The position numbers were made by a program, and so were the translations under genes. 64,000 bases of DNA from Runella zeae DSM 19591. GTDB lineage: Bacteria; Bacteroidota; Bacteroidia; Cytophagales; Spirosomataceae. The DNA lies in the NCBI RefSeq assembly GCF_000423565.1, contig NZ_AUIF01000047.1, positions 1-64,000 of the forward strand, read 5' to 3'. Within the stretch, counting starts at the first letter, position 1; every line of letters begins with the position of its first letter. This document shows, one piece after another, positions 1 to 8,124 of this stretch. The notes below the pieces were generated by a model. It worked only from the letters and a program-made list of their open reading frames with translations. It ran no database searches and was not told where the DNA came from.

Positions 1-67
1 CGGATAGGTGGTGCGAAGTCAAAAAGAAAGTGCTCCAAATCAATTTTAAGCATCTAAACAAGGCGGC

Positions 68-391
68 ATGAAGGCGACAATTTGCAATGCACCCATAGTT
101 GAATCGCTTCCGCATTACGCTAGATTTGAATGCAAAGACGGCAATTCAACTTTTTCAATTCATAAAGTTGAGCAACTTCCCAAAGGTGAAGGCATTTGGA
201 TATATTTTGAGTGCCAAAAACTTGACGAAGAAGTGGATGCACTATTAAGCAAGGGGATTGAATTTGAAGAAATGCCTAATGATAAAAGTTGGCTGTGGCG
301 TGAAGCGAGGCTGAAAGACCCTGACAACAATCAACTAATTTTATATTATGCAGGTCAAAACAGACTTAACCCACCTTGGAGAATCAAATGA
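68..391 (+). CDS. VOC-family protein, probably N-terminally truncated
   Basis: The 107-residue product resembles the C-terminal part of a glyoxalase/bleomycin-resistance (VOC) protein: a YARFEC strand, a helix with alternating charge, and the closing REARLKDPDNNQLILY strand pair followed by the NRLNPPWR tail typical of one VOC subgroup. Such proteins normally start about 20 residues earlier with a strand and an FY-containing helix. Here the frame is closed by a TAA at 47-49, so the first beta-alpha unit is missing. It sits first in a series of small plus-strand accessory genes. Whether it is expressed and folds is unknown; it may be a decayed cassette gene. Metal ligands cannot be assigned with confidence. 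Confidence 0.6.
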   Translation: MKATICNAPIVESLPHYARFECKDGNSTFSIHKVEQLPKGEGIWIYFECQKLDEEVDALLSKGIEFEEMPNDKSWLWREARLKDPDNNQLILYYAGQNRLNPPWRIK

Positions 392-399
392 ATGAAGCC

Positions 400-553
400 C
401 GAAACGCTAACAGAGGTTTAGCAAAAAAGCGGATTTAGTGGTTAATTTAACATTCTATTTCGTATCAATCCCGAAAACTTTTGGGATAGTATATTGACAG
501 TTTAGTGCTCCGAAATCCCCCATTGCGCCAAGCGCCAAACCATTGGTGGCAAT
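400..553. repeat. structured spacer with nested inverted repeats
   Basis: This non-coding stretch after the VOC gene holds several imperfect dyads. GCTAA at 406-410 faces TTAGC at 418-422. ATCCCGAAAA faces CTTTTGGGAT around 467-486. ATTGCGCCA at 522-530 faces TGGTGGCAAT at 544-553. The motif AGTGCTCCGAAATC at 504-517 recurs as AGTGCTCCAAATC at 29-41, and ACCATTGG near 539-546 resembles ACCGTTGG at 4803-4810. The shared motifs suggest a repeated cassette-boundary element. This is inferred by eye. Confidence 0.4.
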
Positions 554-598
554 TTTTCAAATTCCTTATTGACATTAAAATTGGTCAACGATATACAA

Positions 599-730
599 AT
601 GATTTCTGGTAAGACTAATATATTAAAAAATTTAGAAGAAGAGTTAGTAAATACTCCGAAGGGTTCAACTATTTCAATCGAAATACTTGAAGTATTTGAC
701 AATAAAAAGGAGGTAATAGAAGTAAATTAA
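599..730 (+). CDS. small hypothetical ORF, possible gene remnant
   Basis: A 43-residue ORF with a charged, coding-like composition (a KNLEEELVNTPKG helix, then an ISIEILEVF strand). The same frame is open upstream from 506, so the ATG at 599 is only the first plausible start. Just downstream, 753-851 in another frame also reads as coding-like (FYQEKYLTYWQNRNGKYLA) before stop codons at 849. The two pieces may be fragments of one broken gene. I do not recognise a family. The rest of the 392-933 interval holds only the folded spacer and AT-rich sequence. Confidence 0.2.
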   Translation: MISGKTNILKNLEEELVNTPKGSTISIEILEVFDNKKEVIEVN

Positions 731-933
731 CTTAAAAAGGTTCAACAGGAAAGTGTTTTATCAAGAAAAATATTTGACATACTGGCAAAATCGTAACGGT
801 AAATATCTAGCTATACGAGACATGTTTAATGATGATAAAAAGTCAAAATAATAAAGCAACTTTTCAAAGTATTCCATAGCAAGGTAACAAAATAATAAGT
901 GACTATTTATGACCTAAAAATTGGTTAGATAAT

Positions 934-1710
934 ATGAAAATTATTTGCATTTCAGACACCCACAACTTACATAAAGATACTTTTATTCCAGACGGAGACA
1001 TACTTATTCATGCTGGCGACATAACAGTAATTGGGAACCGAGAAGTTGTTGCTGATTTCAATCAGTGGCTTGGACAGTTGCCACATAAACATAAGATAGT
1101 TATTGCAGGCAACCATGACCTTTGTCTTGAAAGCGAGGATTTCCAAACCGAAAGTATCTTGACAAATGCAACTTATCTAAAAAATAGCGGAATCGAAATT
1201 GAAGGTTTAAAAATTTGGGGTTCGCCAATATCTCCTATTTCACCAAAATTTGGTAATGATTGGGCTTTTAATATTGAACGTGGACATAAAATTAGACAGT
1301 ACTGGGAGCAAATTCCAACGGATACGGATATTTTGATTACGCATTGTCCACCTTTTGGAATTTTAGATAAAAATGAATTAGGCAGTTTTGAAGGTTGTAA
1401 AGACTTATTAGACATAGTACAAAATTCAGTAAAGCCTCGATTTCATATTTTTGGGCATATTCATGAAGCATATGGACGGCAGCAAATTGAACAAACGACC
1501 TTTATCAATGCGTCAATAGTTGATTTACAGAATTGGATAACAAAATATAAATTCCTCAGGCGACTTAGAATAACTGCTATTTTTGTTTTTCAAACTCTCA
1601 AAAAAGTTCATAAATTAGTCTTTAAAGTTTCAAAAGACAGATCTCATAACAGGAAGTTTTCGCACTCTCATTGGGCAGTTAAAAATAAAGCAATAGTTAT
1701 TGACCTTTAA
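934..1710 (+). CDS. calcineurin-like metallophosphoesterase with C-terminal insertion
   Basis: A 258-residue cytoplasmic phosphoesterase. The five metal-binding blocks are visible: DTH at residues 8-10, GDI near 28-30, GNHD at 59-62, THCPP near 137 and GHIHE near 175. The family usually ends shortly after the INAS strand with a terminal (V)IDL strand. Here about 45 extra residues, basic and hydrophobic, lie between INASIVDLQ and the closing NKAIVIDL. The frame stays open, so this is an insertion and not a frameshift. The substrate is unknown; relatives act on phosphodiesters. It is one of the solitary plus-strand genes of the left-hand accessory region. Confidence 0.85.
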   Translation: MKIICISDTHNLHKDTFIPDGDILIHAGDITVIGNREVVADFNQWLGQLPHKHKIVIAGNHDLCLESEDFQTESILTNATYLKNSGIEIEGLKIWGSPISPISPKFGNDWAFNIERGHKIRQYWEQIPTDTDILITHCPPFGILDKNELGSFEGCKDLLDIVQNSVKPRFHIFGHIHEAYGRQQIEQTTFINASIVDLQNWITKYKFLRRLRITAIFVFQTLKKVHKLVFKVSKDRSHNRKFSHSHWAVKNKAIVIDL

Positions 1711-1929
1711 GCCAAAATAAATATTCCCCCGTATAGGTTTACAGCAAGCAGACTAACAGAAATTACTAAATGTTTTATTGTACTTTTGTTTTGGCATATA
1801 GAAACTTACAAAAAACACACAAAAATCTAGCAATCAACAACTTACAAAATTTAACATTCGCGCAGATAAGCTTCAAACCCTTCACCTCCCAGATATCCCT
1901 TGGCAAAAATTAAAGAAAAAATAAAAACA

Positions 1930-3507
1930 ATGGCACAAATAGAAGAAATTGAGTTTAAGTTTGATCCCTCCGAATCGGAAGAATTAATTAAAATATATGA
2001 GCACTTCATTGAATTGCGAAAATTAGGAAAGACAGCCTTACCCTATGAAACTGATGATTTGGGTGTTCTTCCAAAAAAGGAATGGTATTCAAAAATGAGT
2101 GAATTGATAGATAAGTATGGTTACGAAAATTACCGAAATCACGTCAAAAAGACTTTAGAGTCCCTTATCACACTTCAAAGAGCTGTTAATAGGTTTGACA
2201 ACTTAGTAAAGGCCGATAATAGAAAAGGAGTTTCTAGTACTCACACAAAGTATATTGAAAATATCAGCTGGAACACCATCGCCGAAGCACCTACACACTT
2301 TTACTTTTACTGCTCTGAAAAGGGAAGATATTTGAAAGGAATGATATTGAGCGTGGCATGTATTCCTGATCCTATACTATTAAATCTAATTGAAAGATTC
2401 TCCATTGAATGTCCATTTCAAGTGGGCGGGCATTCTCAAGCCCCAACAGGCTTATATGTTTATGATGCTTTAGAAGTTTTTTCAATGCTTAAATATCCAG
2501 ATTCTATTCAGTATATAATGACCTTAAAGGCTAAGATTAAACAAACATGGGCACAAAAAAAAATCGACACCTATTTAAAGAAAATCGCAAAGGAGCAGAA
2601 AGCAGATACTGATGAAATAATTGAAATTGGAACTTCCGACTATGGGTTCAATCAAGAAAACTTATACAAAAGTGATTTAGGTGATTTTCAAATTCAAATT
2701 TCATTTCTCACAAGTAAAAAGAAACAAGTAATCTGGATAGATTCAAAAAATGGAAATCAACAAAAGTCCATACCTAAAGAAGTTAAAGAAAATTTCCCAG
2801 AAACAGTTAAATACATAAACAATCACATTCAGGACATCGAAACACAACTATCAGCTCAGGCAAAAAGGATAGAAAATCAATATCTAACAAATAGGTCTTG
2901 GAATATTAACTTTTGGAATGAAAAGTATTTTAAACACCCGTTTATTGGGATTCTTACCAAGGAACTGCTGTGGTTATTTAATAGAGATAATTTAAACATT
3001 GTTGGAGCAATTGAAGGGGATAAAGTCTACTCTATCAATGGTACACCTTTGAATATTGGGGAATTTGAAACCGTTAACCTTTGGCATCCGATGCACTACA
3101 GTGATGTTACTATTTCAGACGTCAAAGCATTTATCAGAAACAAAAAAATTGAACAACCCTTCAAACAAGCAGACCGTGAATTTTACGATGCCAGATTTAT
3201 CGAAGAGGCAAAAGGCTCAAAAATGAAAAAATCTATTTTATCGGAACTATGTAAAAACAGGAATTGGACTTCATCGGAAAATCATACCATAAAAATACCA
3301 CAATTGAATTTAACGGCAGAATTATTATTGAAAGACAGCAATGACGGCACAAAAGGAATATTTTCCGGTTCAGCGAATGTTGAATTGCAAGGGATACAAG
3401 TAAAAATAAATAAGAAAGTAGTCCCACCATCTGAAATAAGCCCTATCACTCTATCAGAGATACTAAGAGACGTTGATTTATTCATAAATGTAGCAAAATT
3501 TGTATAG
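1930..3507 (+). CDS. DUF4132-like protein, C-terminally shortened
   Basis: A 525-residue product whose C-terminal half matches the DUF4132 (MolR/WGR-associated) pattern: LWHP, then an FIRNKKIEQPFKQADREFY block, and the closing EILRDVDLF motif. In full-length relatives this last motif continues for a long tail (VASVGNDPTW and onward) and the proteins usually exceed 800 residues. Here translation stops five residues after DVDLFINV, directly before the next gene. I use the ATG at 1930, because the longer reading begins at TTG 1900. The function of the family is not established. The preceding gap 1711-1899 is AT-rich with no further gene seen. Confidence 0.6.
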   Translation: MAQIEEIEFKFDPSESEELIKIYEHFIELRKLGKTALPYETDDLGVLPKKEWYSKMSELIDKYGYENYRNHVKKTLESLITLQRAVNRFDNLVKADNRKGVSSTHTKYIENISWNTIAEAPTHFYFYCSEKGRYLKGMILSVACIPDPILLNLIERFSIECPFQVGGHSQAPTGLYVYDALEVFSMLKYPDSIQYIMTLKAKIKQTWAQKKIDTYLKKIAKEQKADTDEIIEIGTSDYGFNQENLYKSDLGDFQIQISFLTSKKKQVIWIDSKNGNQQKSIPKEVKENFPETVKYINNHIQDIETQLSAQAKRIENQYLTNRSWNINFWNEKYFKHPFIGILTKELLWLFNRDNLNIVGAIEGDKVYSINGTPLNIGEFETVNLWHPMHYSDVTISDVKAFIRNKKIEQPFKQADREFYDARFIEEAKGSKMKKSILSELCKNRNWTSSENHTIKIPQLNLTAELLLKDSNDGTKGIFSGSANVELQGIQVKINKKVVPPSEISPITLSEILRDVDLFINVAKFV

Positions 3508-3509
3508 CA

Positions 3510-3812
3510 ATGGTTGCACCTTATTTTATTCCTAAGCTAGATGAAGTTTACACAATATGTAAGCTATTAAACATAGATGAGTTGTACTTTTTCGGAAGTT
3601 CTATAAACGAAAAATTCATTCTAGGAAAAAGTGATTTGGATGTTTTAGTTCATACCGATGATGCAGACATTAAAAATATAGTTAGACTGAATGTAGAATT
3701 AAGCAAAATTTATGGGTGTAAAGTTGACCTTTTCCACATAAAATGGAATATGAATCAAGAATTAATTGATTATTTGAAAGAAAACAAAGTGTTGATTTAC
3801 AAAAGAAAATGA
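3510..3812 (+). CDS. nucleotidyltransferase-domain (MNT-like) protein
   Basis: A 100-residue minimal nucleotidyltransferase. The active-site pattern is clear: GSS at residues 29-31, then D42 and D44 in KSDLDVLVH, and a third acidic residue in CKVDLF near 73. MNT-type enzymes often modify a HEPN toxin partner. No HEPN gene lies next to it; the upstream neighbour, two bases away, is the shortened DUF4132 gene. It may be an orphan antitoxin or an independent transferase. The very close spacing suggests both genes sit in one cassette. Confidence 0.75.
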   Translation: MVAPYFIPKLDEVYTICKLLNIDELYFFGSSINEKFILGKSDLDVLVHTDDADIKNIVRLNVELSKIYGCKVDLFHIKWNMNQELIDYLKENKVLIYKRK

Positions 3813-3820
3813 AAACTCCT

Positions 3821-3890
3821 ACTAACACAGTACCAGCATCCATGCTGCGTACAAGCTGCTCGCCTCTAGCCGTCGGTATCAAGTGTAAGT
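3821..3890. repeat. attC-like folded spacer
   Basis: A 70-base GC-richer spacer with an imperfect terminal inverted repeat: ACTAACACAGTACC at 3821-3834 against GGTATCAAGTGTAAGT at 3875-3890. Inside it, GTACCAGCAT at 3830-3839 pairs with ATGCTGCGTAC at 3842-3852. Size, position directly after a stop codon and the CTAACAC/GTGTAAG ends recall integron attC sites. The match to the R-box consensus is imperfect and no integrase is in view. Confidence 0.4.
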
Positions 3891-3904
3891 AAATACAAAA
3901 ATAA

Positions 3905-4717
3905 ATGAAACAACTTATAACATATTTCGGACTTGCCTATTTAATCAGCTGGACTATTTGGCTTCCCTTGTATGGACATACTTTTGGCTTGACCCATTTG
4001 CCCACTTTGCCTTATCACCACGGACTTGGAGGGTTTGGACCTTTAATCGCCTCATTTCTGACAACTTGGATGTATCAAAAAAAACAAGGAGTAAAACTTT
4101 TAATTAAAAAATGCTTACAGGCACGACCACTCATTTATTTGACCATTGCAGTATTAAGTCCATTTGTACTCGCCTTCGCTGCAACAGCTATAAATTACTT
4201 TGTTGACAAATCGCCAATCAATTTAGCGGGACTTCTAACTTCAGAAGAGTTTCCTCAATTCAACTTATTGACTTTTTTCATTTACAATTTAATTTTTTTT
4301 GGTTTTGGTGAAGAAGTTGGTTGGCGTGGTTTTGCGTTACCAAGGTTTCAGGAAAAATTTAATGCATTAAATTCAAGTATTATCTTGACAGTATTTTGGG
4401 CTATTTGGCATTGGCCACTTTTCTTTTACCGACCCACTTACGTCTCCATGGATTTTGCAGGAATATTTGGCTGGACATTCAGCCTACTAACAGGAAGTGT
4501 ATTACTGACTTGGCTTTACAACTCATCCAAAGCAAGTATTTTAATTTGTGCTGTTTTTCATTCAACCATCGACATCGCATTTACAGCAGACCTTGCCAAC
4601 GACAACATCGTGAATTATATGGGATTTTTAATAACAGTTTGGGGCATATTAACAATTATTATCTTCAAACCAAAAAATTTGGCAACAAGTGAACGCGAGA
4701 AAAGTACCCACCCATAA
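3905..4717 (+). CDS. CPBP-family intramembrane metalloprotease
   Basis: A 270-residue polytopic membrane protein of the CAAX protease / bacteriocin-processing (Abi) family. The three signature motifs are present: EEVGWRG with the catalytic Glu pair at 136-137, FWAIWHWP with the metal-binding His, and HSTIDI with the last His. About seven or eight hydrophobic segments surround them. The catalytic set looks intact. In bacteria such proteins are linked to bacteriocin self-immunity or membrane protein processing. No peptide gene is recognisable nearby, so the substrate is unknown. Confidence 0.85.
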   Translation: MKQLITYFGLAYLISWTIWLPLYGHTFGLTHLPTLPYHHGLGGFGPLIASFLTTWMYQKKQGVKLLIKKCLQARPLIYLTIAVLSPFVLAFAATAINYFVDKSPINLAGLLTSEEFPQFNLLTFFIYNLIFFGFGEEVGWRGFALPRFQEKFNALNSSIILTVFWAIWHWPLFFYRPTYVSMDFAGIFGWTFSLLTGSVLLTWLYNSSKASILICAVFHSTIDIAFTADLANDNIVNYMGFLITVWGILTIIIFKPKNLATSEREKSTHP

Positions 4718-4730
4718 TAGCGTTTGCGTC

Positions 4731-4820
4731 ACTTGGTGGTGAAGTACACCATTGAAGTAGATAGTAAAATACTTAGGAGTCTCCAAGTTCACAAATCCAA
4801 AAACCGTTGGCATCCATTAC
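4731..4820. repeat. spacer with hairpins and shared motif
   Basis: The gap after the CPBP gene holds a hairpin (TGGTG at 4737-4741 with CACCA at 4747-4751, and ACTT/AAGT outside it). It also has ACCGTTGG at 4803-4810, similar to the end of the spacer near 540. No gene was found. It is probably the same class of boundary element as the other spacers of this region. Confidence 0.3.
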
Positions 4821-4847
4821 AAAAACATATTTAAACAGAAAAATTAG

Positions 4848-5606
4848 ATGACAAGAATAATTTTTATTTTAGGAGCTTTGATAAGCTTCTCAACATTTGG
4901 AAAATTTGGTTATGACAAATCTTTTATCGATTTTAAACTTGATACTTTAAAATTGTATGACCAAAGCAGGCAAAGAGAAATCCCTATTGCCATTTATAAA
5001 TCCACGGCCCCTATTTCAAAAAAACAGGAAGTTGTGATTATTAGTCACGGCTACGGTCAAAATAAAGGTGGGGACTATTTAGCATACTCCTACTTGACAG
5101 AATTTTTAGCATCAAAAGGTTTTTTTGTTGTTAGCATTCAACACGAACTCGCAACTGACAGTTTGTTGCCTTTGACAGGGAATCCACAAGTCGTCAGACG
5201 ACCTTTTTGGGAGCGCGGTGCTGACAATATTTTATTCGTTATCCACGAACTCAAAAAAACAAATCCCGACTTAAACTACAATCATATTACACTGATTGGA
5301 CACTCAAATGGTGGAGATATGACGGCTCTTTTTCCGCAGAAATATCCAAACATAGTAGAGAAAGTAATAACGTTAGACAATAGGAGAATGACTTTATCCA
5401 AAACAAAAAAGGTCAAAGTTTATTCGTTACGTTCAAGCGACCAACCAGCAGATGAAGGAGTTTTGCCGACAGAAAAGGAAATAAAAAAGTATAAAATGAA
5501 AATAGTTAAGTTGGCCAATACGACCCATAATGAAATGGACGACAATGCGAATGACACACAAAGAAAAGAAATACAAAATTATATATTGACATTCTTGAAT
5601 GACTGA
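4848..5606 (+). CDS. alpha/beta hydrolase (platelet-activating-factor acetylhydrolase-like)
   Basis: A 252-residue hydrolase with a short hydrophobic N-terminus that could be a signal peptide. ISHGYG forms the oxyanion turn, GHSNGGD carries the nucleophile Ser at about 153, and THNEMDD carries the catalytic His at about 227. An Asp for the triad is likely in SSDQPADEG. The layout fits small esterases and dienelactone-hydrolase relatives; the substrate is unknown. It is the last intact gene of the accessory series. Confidence 0.75.
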   Translation: MTRIIFILGALISFSTFGKFGYDKSFIDFKLDTLKLYDQSRQREIPIAIYKSTAPISKKQEVVIISHGYGQNKGGDYLAYSYLTEFLASKGFFVVSIQHELATDSLLPLTGNPQVVRRPFWERGADNILFVIHELKKTNPDLNYNHITLIGHSNGGDMTALFPQKYPNIVEKVITLDNRRMTLSKTKKVKVYSLRSSDQPADEGVLPTEKEIKKYKMKIVKLANTTHNEMDDNANDTQRKEIQNYILTFLND

Positions 5607-5639
5607 AGTAACACAAAAACGAACTACTCACACTAGGCT

Positions 5640-5919
5640 TTGTGTCAAACGAGGTGACCCGGGTCGCCCTTTGGTTTTAATGACTGCTAAGAAACCGTTA
5701 CTGGATTGATAATACCAAGATCAAAGAGGGCATTGGGTCTCTAGCCCGTTCTTAATACCTTAATCCATAGGCCTAATTTTAAGAGTCACTGTGGGTGACG
5801 GTAGCCCACATACTTCTGATAACAAATGAAGGAGCTGGGTCTCAAAACTTCCCAAATCAATAGATAAAGCAATGAAAATGAATAAATTACCTACACCTCA
5901 AGTCATTCTCATACGTTGA
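5640..5919 (+). mobile_element. possible remnant of an IS110-type left end with structured RNA region
   Basis: No long ORF lies in 5607-6147. From 5640 the sequence folds repeatedly. GGTGACCC/GGGTCGCC abut at 5653-5668. TGGATT at 5702-5707 pairs with AATCCA at 5762-5767, enclosing AAGA/TCTT and GGGC/GCCC with internal loops between them. TGTGGG at 5790-5795 pairs with CCCACA at 5805-5810. A 15-codon reading frame (MKMNKLPTPQVILIR) follows at 5872-5919. Stem, internal loop, stem upstream of a transposase start is the layout of IS110 bridge-RNA ends. The assignment is inference; the transposase body is missing. Confidence 0.3.
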
Positions 5920-5982
5920 ATTTTTTTTCAAATAGTACTAAAATATTAAAACATTCGAAGGCAGTTCCAAACGTCTGAAATC

Positions 5983-6009
5983 GAAGGAGGAAGCCCTCCT
6001 TCTTTTTTT
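5983..6009 (+). terminator. intrinsic terminator
   Basis: A perfect 8-bp stem (GAAGGAGG at 5983-5990, CCTCCTTC at 5995-6002) with a four-base loop is followed by seven T. It would stop plus-strand transcription from the accessory region before mrdA. Confidence 0.8.
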
Positions 6010-6030
6010 ATGGAATTAGTTGTAAGGATG

Positions 6031-6061
6031 CTTGATAATTCATAAAAAGCCTCGAACTTTG
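6031..6061 (+). promoter_or_regulatory. candidate promoter of mrdA-rodA
   Basis: CTTG at 6031-6034 and GAACTTTG at 6054-6061 are 19 bases apart, close to the Bacteroidota TTTG/TAnnTTTG pair. The -7 element deviates at its first base. It lies after the terminator and 86 bases before mrdA. Confidence 0.4.
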
Positions 6062-6147
6062 TAGTAAGAAACAATCGTTATCACGTTATCATTACGATTT
6101 ACTGCTCACTTACCTACGGAGAACGAATTAAAAATTATAATACTTAG

Positions 6148-8070
6148 ATGTCAGAAAATAGGAAGTTTTTTGTGTACGGATTGTTTGTGGTGGTTGCCAT
6201 TATTTATCTGAGTCGCCTACTTTATCTTCAAGTACTTGACAATACTTACGAAACAGCGAGTAATTCAATCAAGGCTATACCCGATATCCCGATGCGTGGT
6301 CAAATATACGACCGCAAAGGGCGATTGATTGTTTATAACACCCTCGTATATGACATATACGTAACCCCTAACAAGCTTAAAGTCAGCGATACACTTTCAT
6401 TGTGTAATCTTTTCAATATCACAAAAAGTAGTTTTGATAGCTTGATGAAAGCCGCAAAGACTTATTCTCGGGTCAAGCCTTCGCTTTTTATGCGTCAATT
6501 GTCCAAAGAAGATTTTGCGCGGATTCAAGATGCGATGGTCGACTATCCAGGGTTTGAATACCAAAAAAGCTCCATTCGGACTTATTCTGCCCCTGTACTA
6601 GCGCATGCTTTGGGCTATGTAAGTGAAGTTTCAAAAAAGCAACTCGATGCACAAGAGTATCCCTACTATCGTCAAGGCGACTTGATAGGGCAAAGCGGTC
6701 TTGAAAAATACTACGAGGAGCAACTACGCGGCCGACGCGGTGTTAGATATGTGATGCAAGACGTACACAGCGTGGCCAAAGGGCCGTGGAAAGATGGCGA
6801 AATGGATACCATTGCGCTAGCGGGCCAAAATCTTTATACTAGTATCGACTTAGACCTACAGCAATACGCCGATAGCCTTATGCAGCATAAAGCGGGGGCT
6901 GTGGTGGCTATTGAGCCTTCATCGGGAGAAGTATTGACGATTACTTCTGCCCCTACTTATGACCCTGCGCTGTTTGCAACTCGCGATTTTTCTAAAAACT
7001 ACGCGAAGTTGGCACTCAACCCGTACCGCCCACTGTACAACCGTGCCGTGATGGGAAGCTACCGTCCGGGGTCTACTTTCAAAACAGTACAAGCCTTAGT
7101 AGCCATGCAGATGGGGGCAATCACCCCCGGTAGTGTGTTTAGTCATGCGGGTGCCCCTATGAAATGCCACGGACACGGAGGATTGTCGGGTGTACACAGT
7201 GCGATTCAGTGGTCTTGTAACCCTTATTTTTACCATGTTTTTAGGCGAATGATTTATGCCAACAACGAGCGTAATGTATTCAAGGCTTCTGCTGCGGGCC
7301 TCCAAAGATGGTATGAAGACTCCAAAAAGTTTGGATTTGGGCAAAAACTAGGCATTGACTTACCAAGTGAAGCCAAAGGCGTGCTGCCCGATGCCGAATA
7401 TTATGATAAAAGGATTGGCCAAAATCAATGGCGTTTTGGACAAATTTACTCTTTGAGTATTGGGGAGGGAGAATTACTCATTACGCCTCTCAAATTGGCC
7501 AATCTTGCCGCTATCATTGCCAACCGAGGTTGGTATATTGCCCCTCACTTGGTAAAAGGCGTTGGCAAGAATGACAACCCGCTACCTGAGTTTAAAGAAA
7601 AACATGAAACAGGCGTAAATCGTCTTTATTTTGAGGAGGTGGTCAATGGTATGGAGATGGCCGTAGTAAGGGGTACAGTATCTCGCGGTGCCATTATCCC
7701 CGACATCCAAATGTGTGGTAAAACCGGTACTTCCCAAAACAAAAAAGGAAAAGACCATTCTATATTTATTGCTTTTGCACCAAAATACAACCCCAAAATT
7801 GCCATCGCTGTTTTTGTTGAAAATGCGGGCTTTGGAGGGTTTGCGGCGGCGCCTGTGGCATCGCTTATCATCGAAAAATATCTCAAAGGGCACGTAGATC
7901 GTAAAGCCTACGAACAAGAATGGAAAAACAAAAATTTCTTACAAAACGTAATCATTCCTAAATCGCAGCAACAACCCTCTACGCCCAAAGAAAAACCTGC
8001 CCCGCCTAAACCTGAAGCTACCATCGTAAAACAAGACAATGCCATAATTAGCAAGCCAATCAACGGATAG
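6148..8070 (+). CDS. mrdA: penicillin-binding protein 2 (transpeptidase)
   Basis: A 640-residue class B PBP that crosslinks peptidoglycan during cell elongation. It has one N-terminal membrane anchor, a dimerisation domain, and a transpeptidase domain with the nucleophile motif S309-T-F-K, S356-C-N and the K525-T-G-T triad. The C-terminus ends in a proline- and lysine-rich tail. rodA follows 54 bases after the stop and is probably cotranscribed, which is the usual pairing of transpeptidase and SEDS glycosyltransferase. The mreBCD genes often found upstream in this phylum are not within the 6 kb to the left; accessory sequence lies there instead. Confidence 0.96.
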   Translation: MSENRKFFVYGLFVVVAIIYLSRLLYLQVLDNTYETASNSIKAIPDIPMRGQIYDRKGRLIVYNTLVYDIYVTPNKLKVSDTLSLCNLFNITKSSFDSLMKAAKTYSRVKPSLFMRQLSKEDFARIQDAMVDYPGFEYQKSSIRTYSAPVLAHALGYVSEVSKKQLDAQEYPYYRQGDLIGQSGLEKYYEEQLRGRRGVRYVMQDVHSVAKGPWKDGEMDTIALAGQNLYTSIDLDLQQYADSLMQHKAGAVVAIEPSSGEVLTITSAPTYDPALFATRDFSKNYAKLALNPYRPLYNRAVMGSYRPGSTFKTVQALVAMQMGAITPGSVFSHAGAPMKCHGHGGLSGVHSAIQWSCNPYFYHVFRRMIYANNERNVFKASAAGLQRWYEDSKKFGFGQKLGIDLPSEAKGVLPDAEYYDKRIGQNQWRFGQIYSLSIGEGELLITPLKLANLAAIIANRGWYIAPHLVKGVGKNDNPLPEFKEKHETGVNRLYFEEVVNGMEMAVVRGTVSRGAIIPDIQMCGKTGTSQNKKGKDHSIFIAFAPKYNPKIAIAVFVENAGFGGFAAAPVASLIIEKYLKGHVDRKAYEQEWKNKNFLQNVIIPKSQQQPSTPKEKPAPPKPEATIVKQDNAIISKPING

Positions 8071-8124
8071 GCCGTACGCTTGCTATCAACGATTTTTATT
8101 TATTACCAAAGTAGCTTTCATCAA

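Noticed and set aside
502-702. Minus-strand ORF of 66 residues over the first spacer
   Set aside because: It is the mirror of the plus-strand coding-like piece and the folded spacer; composition and position give no support.
3510-3812. HEPN-MNT toxin-antitoxin pair
   Set aside because: The nucleotidyltransferase is clear but neither neighbour has a HEPN R-x4-6-H motif or size.
4396-4692. Alternative plus-strand ORF inside the CPBP protease gene
   Set aside because: It is out of frame with a gene that has all three family motifs, and its own sequence has no recognisable pattern.
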